From Streptomyces sp. SS1-1 (lineage in GTDB: Bacteria; Actinomycetota; Actinomycetes; Streptomycetales; Streptomycetaceae), in the NCBI RefSeq assembly GCF_008973465.1, contig NZ_WBXN01000004.1:6240501-6304500 (forward strand): DNA of 64,000 nt, given 5' to 3'. Both the position numbers and the translations under genes were made by a program. The notes under the pieces were generated by a model. It was not told the origin of the DNA. It made no database searches and was given only the letters and a program-made list of their open reading frames with translations. Positions 42,340 through 50,592 of this stretch are shown here, one piece after another (positions within the stretch are counted from its first letter, which is position 1; each line of letters starts with the position of its first letter).

Positions 42340-42361
42340 CGCATCCCGGCGCGGGCGGCGC

Positions 42362-43855
42362 TCAGTGCTCGTGCACGCCGTTCGTCGCGGCGATCTTCTT
42401 CCAGGACTTCGGCCGCTCCGGGACCGCCGTCGCCGAGGCGACCGACGCGGCCCGCGCCACCGACGCGGACGGCTTCGACGGCTGGTACAGCCAGGTGTCG
42501 AACAGGGCCGCGAGCGGCTGCCCGGACACTTCCTCCGCGTACCGGCGGAAGTCCGCCACCGACGCGTTGCCGTAGGCGTACTTCGCCGTCCAGCCCTTGA
42601 GGATCGCGAAGAACGCGTTGTCCCCGATCGCGTCCCGCAGCGCCTGCAGGGCCAGCGCGCCCCGGTCGTACACCGCGGCGTGGAACTGGTTCTCGGGGCC
42701 CGGGTCACCGGGCCGGACCGTCCAGAACGGGTCGTCGGCAGGGCGTGAGGCGTACGTGTAGGCGGCGAGTTCCCGCGCCGTCCCCTCGCCCTCGTGCTCC
42801 GACCACAGCTACTGCGCGTACCGCGCGAAGCCCTCGTTGATCCAGATGTCCTTCCAGCCCTTCACGGACACCGAGTCGCCGTACCACTGGTGGGCCAGCT
42901 CATGGACGACCACGCTGGTGTTCGACCCGTTCGCGAACTGCCGGGGGCTGTAGAACGGCCGGGTCTGCGTCTCCAGCGCGTACCCGGTGCCGGTGTTCGG
43001 CACATAGCCGCCGAGCGCGCCGAACGGGTACGGCCCGAAGAACTCGCCGAGCCAGTCGGCGATCTCACCGGTCCGCTCGACGCTGGCCCGCGCGGCGCCG
43101 TAGTTCGGGCCCAGGTCCTTGCTGTACGCGTTGACGATCGGGATGCCGCTGTCGCTGGTCCCCGTCGTCACGTCGAACCGGCCGAGCGCGAGCGTGGCGA
43201 GATACGTCGCCTGCGGCTTGTCGGACCGCCAGTTGTAGCGCGTCCAGCCCAGCCGCGAACTCGTCGACTGCAGCGTGCCGTTGGAGATGGCCTGGGTGCC
43301 GTCCGGGACCTGCACGGAGACGTCGTAGGTCGCCTTGTCCAGCGGGTGGTCGTTGCTGGGGAACCACCACCAGGCGGCCTCGGGCTCGTTCGCGGCGACC
43401 CCGCCGTCCGGGGTGCGGTGCCAGCTGGTGAAGCCGTACGCCTGCTTCGTGGACGGCACGCCCCGGTAGCGCACGACGATCGTGAGGTCCGTGCCCTTGT
43501 CCAGCGGCTTCCTGGGCGTGATCTCCAGCTCGTGCTCCCCGGAGGTGGCGAACGCCGCCTTCGCGCCGTTGACGCGGACCTCCCCGACGTCCAGCAGGAA
43601 GTCCAGGTTCAGCCGGGACAGGTCCCGCGTGGTCCGCGCGAGCAGGGTCGCGGTGCCCTCCAGCTCGTCCGTGGCCGGCTGGTACGTCAGCCGGAGGTCG
43701 TAGTGGGAGACGTCGTATCCGCCGTTGCCGTAGTCCGGGTAGTAGGGGTCGCCGATGCCCGGGGCGCCGGGGGCGTGGCTCGCCGCCGAGGCCGGGATCA
43801 CCAGCATCAGGGAGGCGGCCGCCAGGGCACCCGGCGCGAGGATTCTGCGGTGCAC
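42362..43855 (-). pseudogene. Secreted M1-family aminopeptidase gene interrupted by an in-frame TAG
   Basis: The gene would encode 497 residues: a signal peptide (start GTG at 43855, GGAG 5 bp upstream), the M1 N-terminal beta domain, GTGYALETQTRPFYS, and the zinc site HELAHQW with its third ligand in WINEGFARY. Codon 349 is TAG (42809-42811), directly after GFARYAQ. Reading through in the same frame continues perfectly as LWSEHEGEGTARELAAYTYA and to a normal C-terminus (148 more residues). One base change from a Trp or Tyr codon explains it. As read, the product is truncated within the catalytic domain. It is either a recent pseudogene, a sequencing error or a readthrough case. Confidence 0.85.
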
Positions 43856-44047
43856 GAAAGCTCCAAGTCGTAGGGGACCGAAGTCTGTCGGGAGCCTATT
43901 CACCCCCTGTGCATCCGGTGTGTCCATGACCACCGCTGTCACACGATCGCCATTCGGCCGACACGTACCGCGCCACCCCGGGGGCGGTTCTCGGCCACGG
44001 CAGCCTCACGTGCAGTCAGCCGCCCTCTTCTGCACGGGAGTTGACCG

Positions 44048-46024
44048 ATGTACCGTCCGCGCATGGCGAACCGTACGCGCACGACGATCTGGAGAACGCT
44101 CGCGACGGCGGCCACCGCCGCCCTCCTGGCCACCTTCCTGGCGCCCACCACCGCGCAGTCGGCCCCGCGCGAGAGCCGCCCCGTCCACTCCTACGAGAAC
44201 GCCGTCCGCGAGGCCGTCTGGGTGGACACCGGACTCGACGGCGACGGCGACGGCCGGCACGACCGTGTCGCCGTCGACATCGTCCGCCCCCGCGAACCGG
44301 CCGCCCAGGGCCGCAAGGTGCCCGTCATCATGGACGCCAGCCCGTACTACTCCTGCTGCGGGCGCGGCAACGAGAGCCAGAAGAAGACGTACGACGCGGA
44401 CGGCCACGTCGTGGGGATGCCGCTGTTCTACGACAACTACTTCGTGCCGCGCGGCTACGCCGTGGTCGGCGTCGACCTCGCCGGCACCAACCGCTCCGAC
44501 GGCTGCGTCGACGTCGGCGGCCGCTCCGACGTCCTCTCCGCGAAGGCCGTCGTCGACTGGCTGAACGGCCGCGCCACCGCGTACACGACCCGCACCGGCA
44601 CCACCCGCGCCAAGGCGACCTGGAGCAACGGCCGCACCGGCATGATCGGCAAGAGCTGGGACGGCACCGTCGCCAACGGCGTCGCCGCCACCGGCGTCAA
44701 GGGCCTGAGGACCATCGTCCCGATCAGCGCGATCTCCTCCTGGTACGACTACTACTTCCAGCAGGGCGCCCCGCTGTACGACTCCGGCCCCGACTGGCTC
44801 TCCGACTACGTCGACAGCCCCGACGCCCGCGCCAAGTGCGCCGCCGTCCAGAAGAAGCTCGCCGACGGGGCGCCGCGCACCGGCGACTGGACGCCCCTGT
44901 GGACCGAGCGCGACTACGTCAAGGACGCCCGCAAGGTGCGGGCCAGCGTCTTCGCCGTCCACGGCACCCAGGACCTCAACGTCCGGATGAAGCACCTCGG
45001 CCAGTGGTGGGACGCCCTCGCGAAGAACGGCGTCGAGCGCAAGATCTGGCTCTCCCAGACCGGGCACGTCGACCCCTTCGACTTCCGCCGCGCGGAGTGG
45101 GTGGAAACCCTGCACCGCTGGTTCGACCACGAACTCCTCGGCTACGACAACGGCATCGACCGCGAGCCGATGGCCGACATCGAACGCGACCCCGACCAGT
45201 GGGTCACCTCCGCGGTCTGGCCGCCGCGCGGCACCGCCACCGCCACCCTGCGCCCCGCCCACGGCCCGCAGGCCGGCGTCGGCACCCTGGGCCTGCGCAA
45301 GGGCCACGGCAGCGAGACGTTCACGGACGACCCCCGGCGCGGCGAGTCCGACTGGGCCGCGGCGATCGACACCCCCACCGCCGACAAGGCGGGCTTCGTC
45401 ACCGGCCCGCTCACCCGCGACCTGCGCCTGGCCGGCTCCTCGAAGGTCACCGTCACCGCGACGCCGACCACCACCACAGCCCATCTGTCCGCCGTCCTCG
45501 TCGACCTCGGCCCCGACACGATCCGCGACTACGCGGCGGGCGGCGAGGGCGTCACCACGCGCACCGACCGCGACTGCTGGGGCGCGAGCACCACCGGCGA
45601 CAGCGCCTGCTACCTGCGGACGGCCGCCGACACCGCCGACGTCGAGCACACCGTCGTCAGCCGCGGCTGGGCCGACCTCGGCACCCACGCCTCCGCCCAC
45701 CACGGCCGGCCGCTGACCCCGGGCAGGGCGTACACGCTCACCCTCGACCTGGCCGCCACCGACCACGTCGTCCCGGCCGGTCACCGGCTCGCCCTGATCG
45801 TCGCGGGCACCGACAAGGACCTGATCGACCCGCCGTCGACCCGGCCCACCCTCACCCTCGACCTGTCCCGCACCGAGGCCCGCGTCCCGCTCGTCGGAGG
45901 CACGGCCGCGTTCGCGCGGGCCACCGCCGGCTCGCCGTCCGCCGCCCCGCGCGTCGCCGAACGCCTCGACGGCGTCACGGGCGCGCCCCGCTCCGCCGGG
46001 CGCGTCCCGGAGGGCGGCCGGTGA
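44048..46024 (+). CDS. Secreted Xaa-Pro dipeptidyl-peptidase-like hydrolase (CocE/NonD, S15)
   Basis: This 658-residue exported alpha/beta hydrolase has a signal peptide at residues ~1-38. The nucleophile motif is GKSWDGTVA, the acid is in VHGTQDLNV, and the base in SQTGHVDPF, a full catalytic triad; the C-terminal ~220 residues form the jelly-roll domain of the X-Pro dipeptidyl-peptidase/CocE family. It likely removes X-Pro dipeptides outside the cell. The ATG at 44048 is chosen because GGGAG lies 7 bp upstream; ATG 44063 is an alternative. The stop overlaps the next peptidase start (GTGA). Confidence 0.9.
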   Translation: MYRPRMANRTRTTIWRTLATAATAALLATFLAPTTAQSAPRESRPVHSYENAVREAVWVDTGLDGDGDGRHDRVAVDIVRPREPAAQGRKVPVIMDASPYYSCCGRGNESQKKTYDADGHVVGMPLFYDNYFVPRGYAVVGVDLAGTNRSDGCVDVGGRSDVLSAKAVVDWLNGRATAYTTRTGTTRAKATWSNGRTGMIGKSWDGTVANGVAATGVKGLRTIVPISAISSWYDYYFQQGAPLYDSGPDWLSDYVDSPDARAKCAAVQKKLADGAPRTGDWTPLWTERDYVKDARKVRASVFAVHGTQDLNVRMKHLGQWWDALAKNGVERKIWLSQTGHVDPFDFRRAEWVETLHRWFDHELLGYDNGIDREPMADIERDPDQWVTSAVWPPRGTATATLRPAHGPQAGVGTLGLRKGHGSETFTDDPRRGESDWAAAIDTPTADKAGFVTGPLTRDLRLAGSSKVTVTATPTTTTAHLSAVLVDLGPDTIRDYAAGGEGVTTRTDRDCWGASTTGDSACYLRTAADTADVEHTVVSRGWADLGTHASAHHGRPLTPGRAYTLTLDLAATDHVVPAGHRLALIVAGTDKDLIDPPSTRPTLTLDLSRTEARVPLVGGTAAFARATAGSPSAAPRVAERLDGVTGAPRSAGRVPEGGR

Positions 46025-47280
46025 CCCGCGTCCGGGCGCTCGTCCTGACCGGCGCGGCCCTCGCCGCCTGCCTGGTGGCGGGGCCCGCGCACGCCACACC
46101 CTCCCCGCCCCGCACCGGCTTCGAGACGTCCGACGGGGCCCGCTGGACGACCCAGCAGGAAGAACGGGCCCTGCTGGCCACCGTCGACCGGGCGAGCGAC
46201 CGGGTCTCCGTCACCCGGATCGGCACCACCGGCGAGGGCCGCCCGCTCCGGCTCGTCCGGATCGGCGAACGCCGGGCCGCGCACCGGGTGCTGCTGGTGT
46301 GCAGCCAGCACGGTGACGAACCGTCGGGCCGCGAGGCCTGCCTCTCCACCCTCCGCGACCTCGCCTACACACAGGACCCGGCCACCCGCCGGTTCCTGGA
46401 GCGCACCACCGTCCTGGTCGTCCCCACCGCCAACCCCGACGGCCGGGCCGCCGACACCCGCGGCAACGCCGACGGCGTCGACGTCAACCGCGACCATCTC
46501 GCCCTCGCGACGGCCGAGGGCCGCGCCATGGCCGCCGTCGTCCGCGACGAACGGCCCGACATCGTCTACGACCTGCACGAGTACGGCGCCACACCGCCGT
46601 ACTACGACAAGGACCTGTTCGACCTGTGGCCGCGCAACCTCAACACGGACGGAGCCGTCCACGACACGGCCCGCACCCTGTCCGAGGCGTACGTCCGCCC
46701 CGCCGCCGCCCGCGCCGGGCACTCCACGGGCACGTACGGCATCTGGACCGACCCTGTGACCGGCGAACCCGTCCGGCAGGTCGCCGGGGACGGCCAGGAG
46801 CGCATCCTGCGGAACATGACCGGCGTCAAGCACGCGGTGGGCCTGCTCATCGAGAGCCGGGTCGACGCCCTCACCGACGCCGAGCGGGCCGACTTGGCGC
46901 TCAACCACCGGCGCCGGGTGCGCTCCCAACTCGCCGGGCTCGGCGGGCTGTTCCGGTTCAGCGACGAGCAGCGCGGGCGGATCGAGCGGGCCACCGGCGC
47001 CGCCCGCCTCGCCGGTTGGAGGGACAGCGGCCCGGTGTACCTGGGCGGCGCCGACAACGACCCGCCCGAACCCGCCGAGGTGATCGCGGACCCGCCCTGC
47101 GGCTACCGGCTCACCCCCGCCCAGTACGCACGGGTGCGGGACGAACTGGCGCTCCACGGGGTGCGCACCCGGGGCACCTACGTTCCCCTGCGCCAGCCGC
47201 TGCGCGCCCTCGTCCCCCTGCTCCTGGACGCCCGCGCGCCGTACCACCTCACGGAGGGTGAACCCGACACCGGCTGCTGA
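46021..47280 (+). CDS. Secreted M14-family zinc carboxypeptidase
   Basis: A 419-residue exported metallopeptidase. The signal peptide is residues ~1-26 (ending AHA). Zinc ligands follow the M14 pattern: HxxE in CSQHGDEPSGREA and a histidine in DIVYDLHEYG; PTANPDGRAADTRGNADGVDVNRDH holds the substrate-binding Asn-Arg. It probably trims C-terminal residues from peptides. The GTG at 46021 overlaps the S15 peptidase stop by 4 bp, so both are made together, a secreted protein-degradation pair. Confidence 0.9.
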   Translation: MTRVRALVLTGAALAACLVAGPAHATPSPPRTGFETSDGARWTTQQEERALLATVDRASDRVSVTRIGTTGEGRPLRLVRIGERRAAHRVLLVCSQHGDEPSGREACLSTLRDLAYTQDPATRRFLERTTVLVVPTANPDGRAADTRGNADGVDVNRDHLALATAEGRAMAAVVRDERPDIVYDLHEYGATPPYYDKDLFDLWPRNLNTDGAVHDTARTLSEAYVRPAAARAGHSTGTYGIWTDPVTGEPVRQVAGDGQERILRNMTGVKHAVGLLIESRVDALTDAERADLALNHRRRVRSQLAGLGGLFRFSDEQRGRIERATGAARLAGWRDSGPVYLGGADNDPPEPAEVIADPPCGYRLTPAQYARVRDELALHGVRTRGTYVPLRQPLRALVPLLLDARAPYHLTEGEPDTGC

Positions 47281-47368
47281 ACGGGCCGCTCGTGGCGGAA
47301 TCTGTGGTAGGTCCTGGAAAACACGTGGTGACCGGCGTATCCACCGCTTCCAGGGGAAGGTGCCGCAG

Positions 47369-49075
47369 ATGACTGACGATCTGAAGCAGAGAGGCGGTGA
47401 CGGTCCGGAAGCGCCCGCGGGCGCTTCCGCCCGCCGTACCGACCGAGTGGTGTTCGGAGTCACCGCGGCCATCACCCTGGCCTTCGTGATCTGGGGCTGG
47501 GCGGCCACCGACTCGCTGGAGAGCGCGTCCTCCACGCTCCTCGACGGGCTGATCCACAACGGCGGCTGGGCGTTCATGCTGGCCGCCTCCGGGTTCGTGG
47601 TGTTCGCGCTCTGGCTCGCCATCAGCCGGTACGGCCGTATCCACCTCGGCGCCGAGGGCGAGGAGCCCGAGTTCAAGACGGTGTCCTGGGTCGCCATGAT
47701 GTTCAGCGCCGGCATGGGCATCGGCCTGATGTTCTACGGCGTCAGCGAACCGCTCGCGCACTACACGACGCCGCCCCCCGGCACGGACCCCGCCAACTCC
47801 GGTGAACGCATGGAGACGGCGATGGCCACCACCCTCTTCCACTGGACACTGCACCCGTGGGCGATCTACGCGGTGGTCGGACTCGGCATCGCCTACAGCA
47901 CCTTCCGCAAGCGCCGCCGCCAGACCATCAGCGCGGTCTTCACCCCGCTGATCGGGGAGCGGCACGCCAACGGCACCGCGGGGCGGGTCATCGACATCCT
48001 CGCGATCATCGCGACCGTCTTCGGCTCCGCCGCCTCCCTCGGTCTCGGCGCCCTGCAGATCGGCTCCGGCTTCCAGGAGCTCGACTGGATGGACGACGTG
48101 AGCACCGGGCTGCTCGTCGCCATCATCGCGGTGCTGACGCTGGCCTTCGTCGCCTCCGCCGTCTCCGGCATCGAGCGGGGCATCCAGTGGCTGTCGAACA
48201 TCAACATGGTGCTCGCCCTGATCCTCGCGGTGTTCGTGTTCATCGCGGGCCCGACGATCATCGTCCTCGACCTGATCCCGACCTCGGTCTTCTCCTACCT
48301 GGGCGACCTGCCCCAGCTCGCCGGCCGCACCGAGGCCAGCGGCGGCGAGGGCGTCGCCGCGTGGCTCGGCAGCTGGACGGTCTTCTACTGGGCCTGGTGG
48401 ATCTCCTGGACGCCGTTCGTCGGCATGTTCATCGCGCGCATCAGCCGCGGGCGCACCATCCGTCAGTTCGTCGGCGGGGTCATCCTCGTGCCCAGCACGG
48501 TCAGCCTGATCTGGTTCGCGATCTTCGGCGGCTCCGCGATGAAGGTGAAGGAGGGCGGCGGGCTCGCCGGGAAGGACACCCCCGAGGGGCAGCTGTTCGG
48601 ACTGCTCCAGGAGTTCCCCATCGCCACGGTCACCAGCCTGCTCGTGATGATCCTCGTCGGCATCTTCTTCGTGTCCGGCGCCGACGCGGCGTCCATCGTG
48701 ATGGGAACGCTCTCCCAGAAGGGTGCCCTCGAACCGGGCAAATTCGTCGTGGTGTTCTGGGGTGTGGTCACCGGTGCGGTCGCGGCCATCATGCTGCTCG
48801 TCGGCAGCGGCCAGGGCGACGCCCTGACCGGGCTCCAGAACCTCACCATCCTCGCCGCGGCACCCTTCGTCCTGGTGATGATCGGCGCCTGTGTGGCCCT
48901 CATGCGTGATCTGCGCCAGGACCCGGTCATCGTGCGCGGCGAGATCGGCTCCGAGGCCGTCGACCTCGCCGTCATCGAGGGACACAAGCGCTACGACGGG
49001 GACTTCGAGATCAAGGTCGGCCCGGGCCCCGGCACCGAGACCTCCGGCGACCCGCTGGGCCACGACCACGGCTAG
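47369..49075 (+). CDS. BCCT-family transporter (glycine betaine/choline/carnitine type)
   Basis: This 568-residue permease has about 12 helices. The BCCT signature is present: FSAGMGIGLMFYGVSEPL in helix 3 and SWTVFYWAWWISWTPFVGMFIARISRGRT in helix 8 with its tryptophan box. It imports quaternary amines, often in osmoprotection. The N-terminus is short and the hydrophilic C-terminus (~45 residues) ends with GHDHG. The ATG at 47369 is used, with GGGGAAGG 8 bp upstream, rather than an upstream frame overlapping the M14 gene. A hairpin follows at 49105. Confidence 0.93.
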   Translation: MTDDLKQRGGDGPEAPAGASARRTDRVVFGVTAAITLAFVIWGWAATDSLESASSTLLDGLIHNGGWAFMLAASGFVVFALWLAISRYGRIHLGAEGEEPEFKTVSWVAMMFSAGMGIGLMFYGVSEPLAHYTTPPPGTDPANSGERMETAMATTLFHWTLHPWAIYAVVGLGIAYSTFRKRRRQTISAVFTPLIGERHANGTAGRVIDILAIIATVFGSAASLGLGALQIGSGFQELDWMDDVSTGLLVAIIAVLTLAFVASAVSGIERGIQWLSNINMVLALILAVFVFIAGPTIIVLDLIPTSVFSYLGDLPQLAGRTEASGGEGVAAWLGSWTVFYWAWWISWTPFVGMFIARISRGRTIRQFVGGVILVPSTVSLIWFAIFGGSAMKVKEGGGLAGKDTPEGQLFGLLQEFPIATVTSLLVMILVGIFFVSGADAASIVMGTLSQKGALEPGKFVVVFWGVVTGAVAAIMLLVGSGQGDALTGLQNLTILAAAPFVLVMIGACVALMRDLRQDPVIVRGEIGSEAVDLAVIEGHKRYDGDFEIKVGPGPGTETSGDPLGHDHG

Positions 49076-49104
49076 AGCCTCTCGTCAGGGGCGCACCGAC
49101 GTGG

Positions 49105-49127
49105 GGGAGGCGGACGCACCGCCTCCC
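49105..49127 (+). terminator. Terminator hairpin after the BCCT gene
   Basis: GGGAGGCGG and CCGCCTCCC form a 9-bp stem with loop ACGCA, 30 bp after the stop. No U-tract. Confidence 0.68.
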
Positions 49128-49240
49128 TCGCGCCCCCACCCACCCCCGCACGCCCGCGCATGCGTTCACCCCCCGAATCGGACGTAGCGGAATATGTCAT
49201 GCCGCGCTCATACCGGTCCCGCTCTGGGGATACTCACACC

Positions 49241-50263
49241 ATGTCTGCCGCGTACGCGACCTTCGGCCTGGCACCGGCGATGCGTGCCGGCGGCGTCCTG
49301 GCCAACGGTGACTACCAGGTGCACCGGGACTTCGTGGACTTCATCGTCGACGGCCGCCCGCTGCTGTTCCAGCTCTCCGACCTCGACGCCGTCTCCCCGC
49401 TCGCCTCCGACGTCCCGCCCGCCATCTTCACCGCCCAGGTCCGCAGCCTGCTCCTGGAGGCCGACGCCCCGCTGCCCGGCGGGCGGTACGTCGTCTACGG
49501 CTGCCCCGACTGCGCCGACCTCGCCTGCGGAGCCGTCACCGCGGCCATCACCCGCGACGGCGACGACTACATCTGGCAGGACTTCGCCTGGCAGACCGAC
49601 GAACACGCCGACCTGGAGCTCAACGGCTACCACGGCATAGGCCCGTTCCGCTTCGAGGGCGCCGGATACCGCGCCGCGCTCCACTCCCTGCTCCGGGACG
49701 CCGCCGAGGCACCGCGCCGCCGGGTCCTCCTCATCGGCGCCCGGGTCGCCGTCCTCGCCCGGCTCGCCGCCGCGCTGCGCACCATCGGCGTCGGCGCCGA
49801 CATCACCGACGACGTGGACGGCGTACCCGCCGACGAACTGCGCGCCTACGGTGCCGTCGCGTTCGGGCGCGGGGTCGGCGAGGAGCAGCGCGCCACCGTC
49901 CGCCGGGCGTTCACGGACGCCGGCGTCGACGTCGTGTACGTCGACGGCCTCGCGCCGATCGTGCCGCTGCTGGTCGCGCAGATCGAACACGCCCTGGACC
50001 GCAGCCCGCTCGACCGGCGCCGGCTGACCCGCCTGGTCGCCGCCGGCGGGGAGGCCGGCGTCGAGGTCACCTCACCCTGCCGGGTCCGGCTCACCGCCTA
50101 CCGCCTCGACCGGCTGTACCGGACCCACACCCACGAGGTCTTCGACGGCGTCCTGGAGCCGGGCCGCCACCGCATCCCGCTGGACGCCCGGGCAGTGAAG
50201 GGCGAGGCGTACGTGGTGGCCCGCACCTCGGGAAGCGTCCTGGTGGACCCGATGACCCACTAG
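49241..50263 (+). CDS. Protein of unknown function (two-part, cysteine motif YGCPDCADLACG)
   Basis: A 340-residue soluble protein without a recognised domain. Residues ~1-150 contain a compact cysteine cluster (YGCPDCADLACGA), which might bind metal, and WQDFAWQTDE. Residues ~155-210 look like a Rossmann-type strand-helix unit (RRRVLLIGARVAVLARLAAALRTIGVGADI). The remainder contains LAPIVPLLVAQIEHALDRSPL. Some relatives are labelled oxidoreductase without clear grounds. The ATG at 49241 has no ribosome site; a GATACT box ends 6 bp before it, so a leaderless transcript is possible. Confidence 0.7.
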   Translation: MSAAYATFGLAPAMRAGGVLANGDYQVHRDFVDFIVDGRPLLFQLSDLDAVSPLASDVPPAIFTAQVRSLLLEADAPLPGGRYVVYGCPDCADLACGAVTAAITRDGDDYIWQDFAWQTDEHADLELNGYHGIGPFRFEGAGYRAALHSLLRDAAEAPRRRVLLIGARVAVLARLAAALRTIGVGADITDDVDGVPADELRAYGAVAFGRGVGEEQRATVRRAFTDAGVDVVYVDGLAPIVPLLVAQIEHALDRSPLDRRRLTRLVAAGGEAGVEVTSPCRVRLTAYRLDRLYRTHTHEVFDGVLEPGRHRIPLDARAVKGEAYVVARTSGSVLVDPMTH

Positions 50264-50265
50264 CC

Positions 50266-50517
50266 CCAGCCCCCCCAGGGGCGCGGGGCACTGCGCGCCC
50301 GACCACGACCTGCCCGCAGTCGAAAGCGGCCTGGACCAGCCCCCCCAGGGGCGCGGGGAACTGCGCGCCCGACCACGACCTGCCCGCAGCGGAAAGCGAC
50401 CTGGACCAGCCCCCCCAGGGGCGCGGGGAACTGCGCGCCCAGCCACGAACTGCCCGCAGTCGAAAGCGGCCTGGACCAGCCCCCTCAGGGGCGCGGGGAA
50501 CTGCGCGCCCAGCCACC
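50266..50517. repeat. 70-bp tandem repeat array, four copies
   Basis: Units begin at 50266, 50336, 50406 and 50476 (last one partial). Each has CCAGCCCCCCCAGGGG, then GCGCGGGGAACTGCGCGCCC, which can fold as a GGGCGCG/CGCGCCC hairpin, then CTGCCCGCAG and CGAAAGC-type sequence. Copies differ at only a few bases, mostly in the GACCACGACC/AGCCACGAAC block. The array fills the gap between two plus-strand genes (50264-50592); no gene is seen in it. Confidence 0.9.
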
Positions 50518-50592
50518 CACCCACACCCGCCGAGGACGGCACACCCCACCCGTCCGGCGGACACCCCCCGCACCCCACTAGGATCACCCCCT

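Noticed and set aside
39777..42344. 855-codon minus-strand frame under marR and the MFS gene
   Set aside because: The composition is Gly/Asp/Arg-rich without domains; the plus-strand genes there are clear.
42362..42673. Small 103-residue gene at the 3' end of the M1 region
   Set aside because: It is in frame with, and continues, the M1 peptidase after the TAG, so it is the C-terminal fragment and not a separate gene.
47249..49069. 606-codon minus-strand frame opposite the BCCT gene
   Set aside because: Antisense shadow of hydrophobic codons gives Asp/His/Glu-rich nonsense; BCCT signatures are on the plus strand.
50266..50517. 70-bp repeats as a CRISPR array
   Set aside because: Units are contiguous and near identical over their whole length with no variable spacers, and no cas genes are present.
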